Source: Polytrichum commune
Taxonomy: Eukaryota; Streptophyta; Polytrichopsida; Polytrichales; Polytrichaceae
Direction of reading: 5' to 3'
DNA: 64,000 nucleotides
Assembly: GCA_950295325.1 (NCBI GenBank)
Contig: OX485807.1
Location: 34,688,440-34,752,439 of the forward strand
The notes under the pieces were generated by a model that had not been told where the DNA came from, searched no databases, and worked only from the letters and a program-made list of their open reading frames with translations. Shown here in pieces: positions 35,801-46,721 of this stretch. The first letter of the stretch is position 1; the number at the start of each line of letters is the position of its first letter. Both the position numbers and the translations under genes were made by a program.

Positions 35801-37102
35801 GTTGACATAAAACACCATATGACACTAAATAACATATTTAGTGTAGCCTTCATGTATTGGTTTAAATGAATGATTTTGATGTTTTTAGAGGAGGTTTTCC
35901 ACATACTTATATGTAGTCTTGAAAGAATGTAAAACTCCGATTTTGCAGAGGTTATTTAGCACCAGAGTATGCTACGACGGGCCAACTGAGTGAGAAGATT
36001 GATGTTTACAGCTTTGGGGTTCTTGTTCTTGAGATTGTAAGTGGAAGGAGAAATCTTGACTCGAAACTTTCAATGGACAAAGTGTACCTTCCGTCTTGGG
36101 TAAGCCTTCTTTACTACACTAAACATTGCATTTCGTGTCACCAATTCTATTTGTCTTGCTCAATACTAATTGTAAACCGCCCGTGTAGTGTCACCAACAC
36201 TAAATGTAAACCTAACATTATTTGTCATTCCTTGTAAATTTTTTTTTGGGGCATTATAGATTTACAACGTTGCAATAATTGTCACTCACTAAGTGACTTT
36301 TCATCCAAATTTCAATCATTCAGGACAATATTTCATCACATAAATGTTAGGATGCAACATATACCGAAAGTGGATGAACTAAAAGTAAGTTGGGATGATA
36401 GTATTTGTAAACTTATCCATAAGAAGTTTTATTAGAAAATTTACCACATGACACTAAATACAATATTTAGTGTCGTATTTGAATTTCCTTTGTGTTGAAC
36501 TCTCTTGGCAGGTAAAACCCCCATAAAAAAACAATCCGGCGCTAGTAAAATACACGCTGAATCTGAAAGACGATGATTCAATCATTCAAAAACTGTTTAA
36601 TCGTTGATAATCATGTGTGTCTGAAGCCAAAAAGAATCTGTGAAAATTTTCATAACTAGCATTCGACCTTGAGAGGTGAAGAAAGATTTTTGACAACAAA
36701 TTTTCTGCGCAGGCATGGAACCTACATGATGAAGGCAGACTCATGGATCTCGTCGATCCAGCACTCCAATTACACACTGATGAGGAAAACGCAGAGGTTT
36801 TACGAGTGATCAAAATCGCGCTTCAGTGTTTGCAAATGATCGGCGACAGGCGGCCGACCATGGCGCAAGTGATAACCATGCTACAAGGCGAGGTGGAAAT
36901 TGTGGTGGGGAAGAACAACGACTGGCACTCACTGCAACCGATTTTGAGTGCCGGGAGTTCAATGACATCAGGTCTTGGTGTGATTAAGGAGGATTTCAGC
37001 AGCGACCATACCCTCCGTGTTAACCCAATCTCCAGTTCTGTAAGTCATAGCGGAGTTAGTACTAGTACCATAGAGCTTTCTGAAATCCTTGAAACCAGAT
37101 GA
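26019..37102 (+). CDS. LRR receptor-like protein kinase, 17 exons, 822 residues
   Basis: Exons: 26019-26142, 28506-28710, 29689-29760, 30467-30541, 31145-31219, 31439-31585, 31949-32017, 32314-32391, 32731-32805, 33070-33267, 33668-33750, 34079-34237, 34522-34640, 34811-35021, 35194-35431, 35949-36099, 36713-37102. All have GT-AG borders and sum to 2469 nt with no internal stop. The product is a single-pass plasma-membrane receptor kinase: signal peptide (about 1-31), N-terminal cap, LRRs in 69-78-nt exons, a non-LRR tail ending in paired cysteines, and one span (413-437). The kinase has GEGGYG (484-489), Lys505, Glu521, HRD (600-602), DFG (620-622) and APE (647-649), so it should be active. 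The ectodomain resembles LRR-RLK class VIII-1 (HPCA1-like), with no malectin domain; the kinase resembles class VIII-2/CRPK1-type. Ligand unknown. Start chosen for the signal peptide it opens. Confidence 0.9.
26804..26836. repeat. (GA)n microsatellite in kinase intron 1
   Basis: Sixteen or so GA units. A short CT tract of opposite sense follows at about 26945. Confidence 0.9.
27800..28390. repeat. Three-copy degenerate tandem repeat in kinase intron 1
   Basis: Units near 27812, 27985 and 28258 share AAGCATGCTGCTCCTCT-type, 'CATAAATCGGACTCGGCTCTTGT' type and GGGTCATGTGGTAAGGA-type blocks plus GTTCTATAAGAGAGAGT. No coding potential. Confidence 0.7.
28722..29231. repeat. About 210-bp duplication in kinase intron 2 with a small foldback between copies
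   Basis: 28722-28930 and 29036-29231 share CTCAAGGCATCACCAC, TTTCTTCTTCAATTACCTAT, ATGCCATGGCCAGCAGATT and CAGATTGGTTTCAT. The first copy begins 11 bp after the exon 2 donor site. Confidence 0.85.
28949..29031. mobile_element. Tiny foldback element, family H, 83 bp
   Basis: Ends GGGCGAACCAACCC and GGGTTGGTTCGCCC are perfect inverted repeats. A second copy of the opposite orientation lies at 61936-62016 with the same interior (GTTCCTTGTTGGCTGCCTAA-like). It is too small to code and is likely a derivative of a larger DNA transposon. Confidence 0.75.
31770..31893. mobile_element. CACTA-ended MITE, family B, truncated, in kinase intron 6
   Basis: Left end CACTAAATAGTCCTATTAGTG preceded by TA, with the interior GTGGGCCACATTAATT. 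The right terminus is missing. Confidence 0.7.
35461..35843 (+). mobile_element. MITE family D in kinase intron 15, with internal tandem duplication
   Basis: The right end reads CACTAAATAACATATTTAGTG followed by TA. The left end is mutated (GACTGAATGTGATATTTAGTG). A 56-bp segment containing GTCACCAGTTCTAATGGTCT is directly duplicated at its start (about 35480-35590). Confidence 0.82.
36117..36472 (+). mobile_element. MITE family D in kinase intron 16
   Basis: 356 bp. Starts CACTAAACATTGCATTTCGTG and ends CACTAAATACAATATTTAGTG. The left flank is TA; the right flank (TC) has drifted. Interior matches the copies at 16117 and 35461. Confidence 0.85.
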
Positions 37103-37655
37103 CAAACAACTCTTTTCAATGTTTTTGACCCGACCCAATGTACATATTTGCCCAAACAATTGATCTCAACTCCTACAATTGCGCTCGCATCCAAGATTAG
37201 GGAAGTGCCTGGTTCTAGCCCATCAATCTTGTGCAGATGTTGTGTATTTAGATCTTCACCCATTTTTTTGTAAGTAAAAGACACTTTGTTTCTCTGAGCT
37301 TCGCATGCGTTTCTATCAGAACATCTATTATCTCCCATTCTAGTGAATGGTGAACGACGTTGATTGTTGCCACATTGCATATAATGAAAGAGGATATTAG
37401 CAGTGAGTCAGTGATCAAGCTTTTCTACACCTAATTTCTACTTTTGTAAGTCATAGCGACGTTAGTTACTAGCACTTTAGAGCTTCTGAAATCCTTGAAA
37501 CCAGTTGAGAAGTCTTCATTGCTACTCAATACACATATTTGCCCTCACTTTGATCTCAACTCCTCCCAATTGAGCCCACATCAATGACAGAAAGAGCCTG
37601 TTTCTGGCCCATTAAGCTTGTGCAGATGTTGTAAAATTCAGATCCTCACCAGTTT
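37036..37655 (+). repeat. Tandem duplication of the kinase gene's 3' end
   Basis: 37036-37255 (last codons plus 3' flank) is repeated at 37442-37655: GTAAGTCATAGCG, TAGAGCTT, GAAATCCTTGAAACCAG, TTTGATCTCAACTCCT, TTGTGCAGATGTTGT. A third partial copy lies at about 38806-39022. The repeat copies contain a decayed version of the C-terminal codons, so they arose from the gene. Confidence 0.82.
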
Positions 37656-37755
37656 TTGGGGAAGTGTAATCCAGTTCGATCATCCATAGCAATATTCAGT
37701 TGAGTCTATGTGCTCGGTGGGGCCGGGAATAAGCCAAATGTTATAATATGTTTAT

Positions 37756-38000
37756 TCTCACAGCAGACGCGCATGGGACCCGTTGTCTTAAATCCGAAAT
37801 CGGCCTATGCAAGGCTAGCTTGGCCCACCTATCCTAGTAGAACAAGTTAGAAAGACAAATTTTAATAGCATGACACAACCCTTCGTGCATGGTAATTTAA
37901 GCATTAAGAACACTTGAGTGACTTTTGCGTTGCTTCTCATAAACTTAGGGTTTGGGACTCAACCCGTGGTTCCATCTGTTTTTCTTTAACCCCTAAATGC
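37756..38000. repeat. Dispersed repeat K, copy without insertions
   Basis: Collinear with 13333-13524 plus 14365-14400. It carries TCATAAAC at 37937-37944 uninterrupted, so it is the empty site matching the hAT insertion at 13525. Confidence 0.75.
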
Positions 38001-38009
38001 TCAAGCCTC

Positions 38010-39060
38010 ACATTCCAATATTTGGGCATTTTCAGCACATGTGCTGAAAATTTCTATTATGTAGCTCAATAGAGTCTGTTTTTTTGAAATCCAACTGTAA
38101 TGATGTGAACTAGATTACAATATATTCTTGCTGTGAAAATTGAAGTCAATCAAACCACATTTGTTATGTCAAATCGACATACAAACATGGCCTTCGTTTG
38201 GGGGGCAACTAGAGAAAACTCTAATTTTTTTGTTGCATGACCATTTTAGTCGTGCCACATATTTGAGAAAGTTGACAACTTTGCAATAATATGTTATGTG
38301 GATGACAAATGAGCTACTCCCAAAAAGTTGGCTTCTTTTGAGCAAATTTAGATGAAGTCCGTTACCCTCAAAGTTGGAGGGCCATATGAGGTCATTTTTG
38401 GGAGATTTCCCTTTTTTCATGGAGCAAGCAACATGTGCAATAATTTTCCCCCAAATCCATCCGGTCAAGTTGTGCAGAACCGTCACCTTGTCCTAAGGGG
38501 AAAAAAACCAACCCCACCCAAATTGGGCATCATAAGTGAAAGATATTGGCTTTTAAATTCGACTCCTACATTTGGGCAACTCATGGGACCACCTCCCAAG
38601 ACAAGCAATGCCAACTTAACAAGAATCTCGTATGCTTGGAGCATGAGGTTTTTATATGTTATTTTGACCCACATGGTAGTTGGCACTACCCTACACCAAC
38701 AAATACCTTCCATCCACTTAGATTGCCACCTAACGGATCACATACCCCATCAGAATATTAGGTGGCGACCTATTTCAGATTGCATGAGCGGGTTAAGGAT
38801 AATTCTAGTGTACATATTTACTCTCAAATTGATCACAGCTCCCACCAAATATGCTCACATCGAAGACAAAAAAAAAACGAGAGCCTGTTTGTGGCCCATT
38901 AATCTTGTGCAAATGTTGCTTATTTAGACTTCATCACTTATTTGTAGGTGGAGCGTACTTTGTTTTGTACTCTTTACATGTGCATTATCAGAACATGCAT
39001 TGTCTCTCAATCTAGTGAATGGTGAAGAAAGAAATTTAATATCAACTTATTGCAAATAAT
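38010..39060. other. Intergenic stretch downstream of the kinase
   Basis: Includes the third copy of the kinase 3' flank (38806-39022). An open frame of 191 codons at 38352-38927 has no domain signature and partly overlaps that non-coding repeat, so I do not call it a gene. Confidence 0.45.
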
Positions 39061-39062
39061 TA

Positions 39063-39337
39063 CATTAAATAGTCTTATTAGTGTGGGTCAAATATTAGCG
39101 TGAAAATAATTAGCGTGGGCCATACTATTCTTCTACTCAAGGTGGAATCAATGTGGGTTGAAGACTCTGAGTCTTAACTTAAGTCTTAATGAAGCCTATC
39201 GACCAACACTTTAGTCTTATAACTAATATTTAAAAGTAGCACAAAATAAAATAATCACCCACATTAATTCTTATTATGAGAATGAGCGCATGCTTTAGGA
39301 AATTACCATGGCCCACAATATTAGGGTTTATTTAGCA
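39063..39337. mobile_element. CACTA-like MITE, family B, degraded
   Basis: Ends CATTAAATAGTCTTATTAGTG and TATTAGGGTTTATTTAGCA, flanked by TA at 39061-39062 and 39338-39339. Interior motifs GTGGGCCAT and GGAATCAATGTGGG match the family. Confidence 0.75.
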
Positions 39338-39339
39338 TA

Positions 39340-40347
39340 GTTTCCAAATGTCATCCAATCCATAGTTGCTCCTTGATGCATTGCCCAAACCGATTGCCCG
39401 TCCTATAAACTTCAATCATCAAAAACATTTAGCCAAGGGTAACCAAATGGAAAACACCCACTTTTCCTTCACATAAACGAACCATGAACCTAATTCTAGT
39501 GTGACTTACTGCATTCACTTGGGCTTCCAACTTTGGAATTACCGACATGAAGTCAATTTCATTTATTGACATGTGGACCTCAGTAAATGTGTCCCCGGGG
39601 GTGGACTCTTCATCGGAAACCTAAATGACATGCGTGAGTCACGATAAAATTACACCCCCTTATATGCAAGACGTTTATAGAGAAAAACAAATGTTTACAT
39701 ACTAATGACAAGCTGGAAAATGGGCTCATGTAATTATACCGAGCTTTTCAATTTAATGTGATAAATGCCTCCACTACATATACAAAATATACATCATGAA
39801 CTGACTTCTCCTTTATTACATGTAAAATGCTTGTTCACTTCTAATGAGAAAGTCATTCAACGTTTTTTTCATTCATAGCATGTAACTCAATGATTGCGTC
39901 AAATGAACAAAGACAAGAGCACAATAACTTAGCCACAATTTGGGGAGCAAAACTCAAGGAAGTCCATGAGCACTCCAAGAGCCTCTAGCTTGTCCTAGAA
40001 TGTTATCAAAGCATCAATTTAGAAGTTTTTTTCCCCAAAAGATATTAATTGTGTGTATCATCAAAACTAGATGAAATGTGTTTTGATTGGTTAAAACCAT
40101 GGGTTCTATGATATGATGGACAATGTTTAGAAATATCAAGTCAATAACCTTATTACTTTCCTTACATAGTAGATTTTAGAACAAAGAAAAATATATGATG
40201 TTTGAGCACTTCAAAATCCATAAAAAATGATGGTAGTAAATTCATATAAACCAATTGACAAGGCGGTTTGGAACTTTAGTAGTTACAAGAAGAAGAAGAA
40301 GTCCCACAAGACCTCTAGAGATACTTCAAAAAACACACCAACTTACT
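39340..40347. other. Intergenic stretch without recognised gene
   Basis: AT-rich; nothing supportable beyond a short (AAG)n run near 40290. Confidence 0.35.
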
Positions 40348-40350
40348 TTA

Positions 40351-40850
40351 GGGCCACTTTACACACGAGACTTAGAGCCCGTGACCATCACACTTCAAGC
40401 ACTCTCATTGGTGGAAAAGGCGGAGCCGGTCCAAGTTCGCTTCACACTACGCATGAGGGACCAAGGGAGTATGTGAATGCAAGATGGAAGGAAAGTCTAC
40501 ATAGATTCCTACATGGCATCAAATGGATCATTTCATGGTCACTTGGACTATATTCACAAACCACCTCTTGGAGGTAGGTCTAACACAAAACTAGGAGACC
40601 ATGGCACTCCAAACGCTCACAAATGTTGATTTATTCTATTTTATCATGTGTGAGGGCCTGCATGAATAAAAATTCTTTGAGATAGCATTTGACTGAGGAC
40701 CCGGTCACACATGGCTGCACACTAAACTTGAGATGGGTCCGTGACCACACTACATTATGTTGGAGGTGTGTTGGGACGGCCTTGGGACACTTTCTTTCGG
40801 GCTCTCACAATTTCATGGTCACGGCTCTTGGCTCGTGTGTGAAGTGGCCC
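40351..40850. mobile_element. PIF/Harbinger-type MITE, 500 bp
   Basis: Ends GGGCCACTTTACACACGAG and CTCGTGTGTGAAGTGGCCC form about 19-bp inverted repeats extended inwards (GAGCCCGTGACCAT / ATGGTCACGGCTC). It is flanked by TTA at 40348-40350 and 40851-40853. Confidence 0.85.
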
Positions 40851-42995
40851 TTAGGTTGATCAGTCCTTTAAGGGTTAAAGTGGATATTTACAAAAAGTTG
40901 GGGAATTGATGTCAATGGCAGCGCACACACGCAAGACGGGAAAAAACCGCGCATGAGATCTCAGTCGATGATGATGGAGGCGGGAAAGGGACGGTGGAAG
41001 TCTCCTCCAGCAGGCGGTAATGGCGTTCATGGGCCCCTCACAGGCACCCCCCGAACCTCGCGGGAGGAGGGCATGCAACACAATGGGGAACACACGTGGC
41101 AGAGAACATTGCAGGTGCACGGTCAGAAGCACAAACATGTCCAAATGTGCAGGAACTCCATTGTTGTGTGGTAAGGAGGGTCTGAAATGTTGATGGTGGT
41201 TGTGAGGAACATAGGACTGAACGTGCACTGAACCCCAGTAAACACGCACTGGTATTGTTGTGGTCCCTTGCACTGTGTGCGAATGTTATGCACGTGCTTG
41301 CATGTCCCGTAGAAGTGCGCACAACAGGGATATTGGGTATGCATTGCCCTCCAAAGCATGAAGAACAACCATATTGGATATGGTAAATGATCTGCACCTG
41401 CACGAAGAAGAGGGCACATGGGACTTCGTGCAAGGAGGTAGCAGGGAGGTCGAATGTTAAAGCAGTGCGATCTGGTGCAACCCTAGAAGCACAGTATGTG
41501 CACTACTGGGATGTGCGTGTGCGTGTTGGGACATAAATGCATGGGACTGATATTCATAGGGTTGTGCGCTATCTCACAAAATAGTGTTGCAATTGCAGAG
41601 TTTGCAGGGCCGCACTGTGTTGGTGCGCATGGTCGACAACAGAACCAACAACCGACACCGCACGCAATTTGCCGCGATGTTGAAAGACAACACAGAGGGC
41701 GAACCGAATCTGTAGGCCCCAGTGTGTGGCCGGACGAAAGGGAATTGCATGTGCACATGGCGGAAGGGTGGTGTGCGCACCATGGAACATGTCCCTATAG
41801 CCAAGGAGTAGTCGACACGCATAAATGACTGTGTGACCGAGGAACATCCTGGACTGTAGCCAACGTGTTCGGCGCGGAGACCTGCATATTTGTGGCACCT
41901 TGCTAACTTTGGTTGCGTGATCGTGGAATGCATTGTGCATGTAGGGTGCAAATCAAAGTGAACATTGGCGGCGGTCTACAAAAGGGGTTTCGCATGCCAA
42001 AAGAGTCGCAGTGCGAAAGGTATGAAACGCATGCACTGTGCCCTGCGGAAGTGCAAGCATGCACGAGGGTTGTGTGACATTGATGTCGTGTATATGCTGT
42101 GCATTGTGTGGAGTCTGTATGCCTCCGCCCAGACCCATGCAGCCATGTGAAGATGTATCTGGGAACGTGTGGTTCTGGGGGACGGCAGGTGTAGCGCATT
42201 CACATGGTTGTCAGAGTCTGCCTTGAATAGAGAAAATGGAAAGTGAAGAGGTTGTGTGGGAGATGGCCAAGATGGGTGTCGTAGGCGCATGCATGCACCG
42301 CCGCAAGGGGCAGGGGGTGTGAATGGGTCATAGTTGGCACAATGAGATTGGACACCGCATTGGCCGATTTCTAACAATGATAGTGTTTCCGTTGCATGGG
42401 GCAGGACAACAACCATTGTGGAAAGGCAAGAGGTTCGACGATTGGGGGAGCAGAAGGAAACCCAGGACAAGAAGCCACCGACCATCACCTCCGAACATTG
42501 CAACAACAAACACAGCGGGTAGAGGGCAAAGGGGGACAGGAACAGTGCACTGTGCAGGAACGATGGATAGGAACGCATACAGGGGGTGCTCCAGTGCAGC
42601 ATCCCCATACACAAAGGCAAGTGCACGCAGAATACAACGAATAGGAAACAATGTTTGCGCAATATTATGTGTTGCAGTGCATGATGTATGCAATACCCAT
42701 GTGCAGGGCAAGACATCACAGCGGACTATAGCAACAGCGAACACGGACGCCACCCACAATGCAAGACAATCACAAGCAAGATTTTTCTCCCCCATGCATG
42801 ATTTTATTTGGGTTGGTTTTGCAATTTGCCGGAGATTGCGCAATGTAGAAATGGGTTGTATGTGTTCAGTGATGGGTGCGGCAGAGATTGGCAGAGTTGG
42901 ATGGGAGGACATTGGTGCACAAAGAACCGGAAACACACACAGAGGACTTCCAGAGGTAAACCACAGTACTATGTCACTGTCGATGGGCACACACG

Positions 42996-45360
42996 ATGCC
43001 AGAACATGGAATGCAAGCGAGCAGTAGCATCGCACCACCACAGACGGATGAAGTCGTAAATGTGGAAATGGAGGCAGTCATGCGGAACACACGCGGATCT
43101 CACAGTGTGTTGCTGCATGGAATGCAGGTGCCAAGCACGAACAGGGCATGCAACGAAGCAGGGACGAGCAGGGACAGAGCAGGAGATGAGAATTGCAGGG
43201 CGGCGGTTGCGCATGTGGTTCTGAAGGAAGCAACAACGCACAATAGAGAACCCAAAGATCAGGGCAAGAGGACGGAGGTGGCACCAAAGGTAATAGCGTT
43301 GCGAGAGGGGGATGCCTTGCCTGAAGGGTACACTTATGCGGTACGTGCGGGAGCACAAATGGTGCCGGCAGGCACAACAGGAATGAACAAACGTGCAGAT
43401 GTGGTGGATCTTTGCACCCCTCCAAATCCACACAGGCAGGGGAACAACGGGGCTGCAGAGGCAGCGAGGACCGTAGCAGAGGCTGCGAAGACCGCGGCAG
43501 CTCAAAAAAGGTGCAGAACAAGGAAGACCAACAAGCAGGCAAATGCATCGTTTGCGCTGGAGATGAAGGAGTCCCTAACAAGCGGAAGGCCGCCCACAAT
43601 CACCGTGACCGAAACCGAGACACATTTGAAGTCACGATGGCACGCGGCAGCAAAGACAATTGCATACAAGCTAATGGAATTCAAGAAGGAGGGGTGGAAG
43701 GGGTACTCCATACATGAGAACGGATTGATACACCAAGAACTAAACGAACAATACAAGTTCGATCCGCCAGTGGATCCGAAACTTGTGGAGAAGTACCTGG
43801 CGGGGCATCTGCGCAGTTCGAGGGCAGTTTGGAAAGCACATTGGCAGAGGTATGGAGATTCGAAATGGCATCACAACTGTCCAGAGGACGCGTGGCAGAA
43901 ACTGATTGTGTGGTGGCCCACCGAAGCGTGCAAGGAGGCAGCAGCGGAAATGTTGGGGAGGCGGTTGCTCGTGCACAACAATAGCAATACGGGGCGGAAC
44001 ACGCTGGCAGACAAGATGGACGACGTGGTAAGTGTCAGCTATGGGATCATTGTCTGCATGCTATACGTGTTGCATATTTTGACAATAGGAAGTGAGTCAG
44101 CATGAACATTTGTGTTGTGCATGCGTTGTGTTGAGAAATGGAGATGCACGAATAATGGCATGCAACACATGCAATGTTCCTGCGTGCGTACGTGCTCACG
44201 AAGACAGCTTCTGCCAAAACACTGCACAACAACCATGGGAGGTGGAAGAGGCCCGCATCAAAGAGGCACTGGAAGAAAGCGAGGAATGCTCATCGTACGG
44301 GAGCGCCGACACAAGTGGAGAGTAGGCGATGCAAGCTCGCATGGCATACGCACAGGACGCAGTGTTCGACGCGACGAATGACACAAGCGGCAGAATGGAG
44401 GCTATGGGAGGCGCAAACGATGCGATAATGGCGAAGCTCGTGTCACTCGAGCAGCTTATGGCAACATTGCAGAACAACATGTCATGGGTGAGGGAGGACC
44501 TAGGGCTGGTGCACGGGGAAATGGAAAAGATAGCAGAGCATGTCAGTTCGTCAACGAACAACGCACCCAATGCTGATGATGCGCGGGAACGAGGGCCATT
44601 GGAGGCGACGACATGGTGCACGTGGACAGGGGAGGGCAACGCAACAGAACATGCAGATGTGGCAACAGTGAACAAAGACAAAGAAAAAAAAATGCACGCA
44701 CGGCAGGAAGAGGCAAACCCCGTGCATGTAGGGTACGCCGCAGCCACATCCATCATGCAGACGCAACATCCAGACATGGAGGAGGGGACGCACATAAACA
44801 TTGCAAACTTGGCGGACGATGGCGGCACATGCGATTGGTACAACGAACAGGACACATCGCCCGGAATGTGGTCGCCACCAGGGAAGCAAAGAAGAACAAA
44901 CGACGCAGAGGAGGCGGCAGAGGAGGAGACGCAACACATGGACATGGCAGCTGACTGCACGCAGGCAGGAGCACCGGAGGCAACTCTGTCATTATGGGCA
45001 GGGTTTGCAAGTGCAGTGAGGCAACTGCCTCGAAGCGTCGGCGACGGAGACGATGGGTGGGTGCAGGCCAGGAGAGGAAAAAATATTTGCACCGACATTG
45101 AAGCAATCACAGGACCGCAGACGAGGACCGCTGGAGCAACGGAACATGGAACTCTAAATTTAAATTTACCACCGGGGAGGCCCACAGGGGCAGATGCAAT
45201 GCGGGGGACGGGAGGTGGTGTAGGGAACAATGAGAGTGTTGCGAACATCGTTGGCACCAGCAGGGGATCGGAAAGAGGGACGGGACGAGGCATTGGACGC
45301 GTAAGGAGGCCACCAACAGTGGATCCACGGTACCACTCACAGGCAAACATTCGGACATAA
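42996..45360 (+). pseudogene. Ptta/En-Spm transposase-like protein, interrupted by an in-frame TAG
   Basis: Exon 42996-44027 (344 residues), a short GT-AG intron of 61 bp (44028-44088), then 44089-44325 ending in TAG. After one GCG codon an ATG at 44329 reopens the same frame to 45360. Residues about 205-325 match the plant Ptta/En-Spm family (Pfam Transposase_24) pattern: YKFDPPVDPKLVEKYL, then W..L...W and a closing GRR. Exon 2 has a Cys/His cluster C-x2-C-x12-C-x2-C-x4-C-x3-H-x4-C, similar in spacing to the zinc ribbon ending piggyBac-like transposases. The distal part has a coiled-coil-like segment (LVSLEQLMATLQ) and a Gly/Arg-rich tail. The single stop with open frame on both sides suggests recent inactivation or readthrough. 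No DDE catalytic domain is visible. Confidence 0.55.
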
Positions 45361-45408
45361 ATCCCCCGCCGCACGTGTGCATTGGTATGTAACTGTGTTC
45401 ACGTGGAC
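45149..45408 (+). repeat. 260-bp direct repeat, copy 1
   Basis: Identical over 260 bp to 46404-46663. It contains the last 70 codons and stop of the Ptta-like frame plus about 48 bp of 3' flank. The solo LTR begins at the next base. Confidence 0.95.
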
Positions 45409-46380
45409 TGTCGCAACCCTTGCTAGCCCTCCTTGACCATCTTGCCAATTTTTGTTTCTAGCAAAGGTTACGAGCGCTAACCATTCGCATTCCGCCATGC
45501 TAATGGATAGCTCCTCTTACCCCGGACCAATAGTTCATAGGAGGGAACCAACCCTCCTACTTTGCTTTCGGGACTCACCCCTTAATCGGTAACCCATTTC
45601 CCCAATGTGGACTTCCATCCATGGAAGTCCAATCCTATGTTGATCATCGCGTTGCCGGAGCAACACTACAACAACCCGAAGCATACTAGGCAACTATGGC
45701 CTCACAATAGGCCAAAGCCCATGGAGGCCTTGCCGTTCGGCCTCGGGTGGGTGAGGCCACACCACCTCACCCATATAAGCCTCCAGGACTTTACGCGGGG
45801 CCCCTACCCCACCGTCAACCAACCTCTTGTCTCTCTACCAAGAGTTGGGGCCAAGTGGACATTTTCCCTTAGCCGCTGGGCCTAGAAGCCCCCAGCAGCT
45901 TCAGACCATCATAACTTCCTTGTATGATGTCTAATTCCAGCAACCAACCACTCCATCTTCATCTACGCTTCACGTAGATGCCGATGGACTCCTCACTTGC
46001 CCCATTCAGGCAAGTGGTGAGGAAGTTATGCCTGTTTGAACCTTGGCAGTCCCGGGAATACTCCCAGGCACTGCTGTAGCAGGGCGCTGTCCCGGGACAG
46101 CGCCCCACTCAAATGGCCATAACTCCTAGCTCACACCTCGGATTGAGGTGTTCTTGAGCATTCTAGAATCACCACGCCATGAGCTACACATAGCTCATGG
46201 CCTTACCCTTGTGCCTCCTAGTCTTCGTGGATGGGAGGCGTTCCCAACGCCCGGGGACCTCACCCACACTAGGATCACTTGGGCCCTCTCACCAACGGCG
46301 CCACAAGTCCCGGGTGTCACTCCGGGGTCCCCCTTGTGCCCATGGTGTTTCGGGCACTCCTCATGGAGAGGTGCGCGACA
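45409..46380 (+). mobile_element. Solo LTR, 972 bp, between identical 260-bp repeats
   Basis: Starts TGTCGCAACCC and ends GTGCGCGACA; the tips TGTCGC/GCGACA are perfect inverted repeats of a canonical TG...CA LTR. A TATA-like CATATAAGCC lies at about 45770. It has no internal coding region or second LTR. The expected 5-bp duplication is missing. Instead the 260 bp 5' of it recur 3' of it, after the short tandem TGGGAACTCA unit. Confidence 0.75.
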
Positions 46381-46410
46381 TGGGAACTCATGGGAACTCA
46401 TGGGAACTCT
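46381..46410. repeat. Short 10-bp tandem repeat at the LTR 3' junction
   Basis: TGGGAACTCA occurs twice then TGGGAACTCT, leading into the second 260-bp copy. The first copy begins with the related CATGGAACTCT. Confidence 0.9.
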
Positions 46411-46663
46411 AAATTTAAATTTACCACCGGGGAGGCCCACAGGGGCAGATGCAATGCGGGGGACGGGAGGTGGTGTAGGGAACAATGAGAGTGTTGCGAA
46501 CATCGTTGGCACCAGCAGGGGATCGGAAAGAGGGACGGGACGAGGCATTGGACGCGTAAGGAGGCCACCAACAGTGGATCCACGGTACCACTCACAGGCA
46601 AACATTCGGACATAAATCCCCCGCCGCACGTGTGCATTGGTATGTAACTGTGTTCACGTGGAC
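46404..46663 (+). repeat. 260-bp direct repeat, copy 2
   Basis: Identical to 45149-45408, and followed by GGCCAACGAAATATTTGACT, the sequence expected to have originally followed copy 1. Confidence 0.95.
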
Positions 46664-46721
46664 GGCCAACGAAATATTTGACTGTTTGGGTTGTTGCTAA
46701 ATAAATGTATGGACGTAATGG

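Noticed and set aside
38352-38927. 191-codon plus-strand open frame
   Set aside because: No domain, heterogeneous composition, and its 3' part is a copy of the kinase gene's non-coding 3' flank.
40227-40577. 116-codon open frame as a gene
   Set aside because: It begins in an AAG-rich tract and runs across the terminal repeat of a PIF-type MITE.
42323-43041. Overlapping 234- and 237-codon frames on opposite strands upstream of the Ptta-like gene
   Set aside because: Both are open because stop codons are rare in this GC-rich stretch. Neither shows a domain, and they cannot both be real. A short upstream exon in the third plus frame is possible but unsupported.
44196-45374. 392-codon minus-strand open frame opposite the Ptta-like gene
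   Set aside because: It is antisense to a plus-strand frame with domain and splice support, is Ser/Cys/Pro-rich low-complexity sequence, and is explained by the GC-rich composition.
45409-46663. The 260-bp direct repeats as the LTRs of a short retrotransposon
   Set aside because: They do not start with TG or end with CA, and they contain the end of a coding frame. The 972-bp segment between them has its own TG...CA ends.
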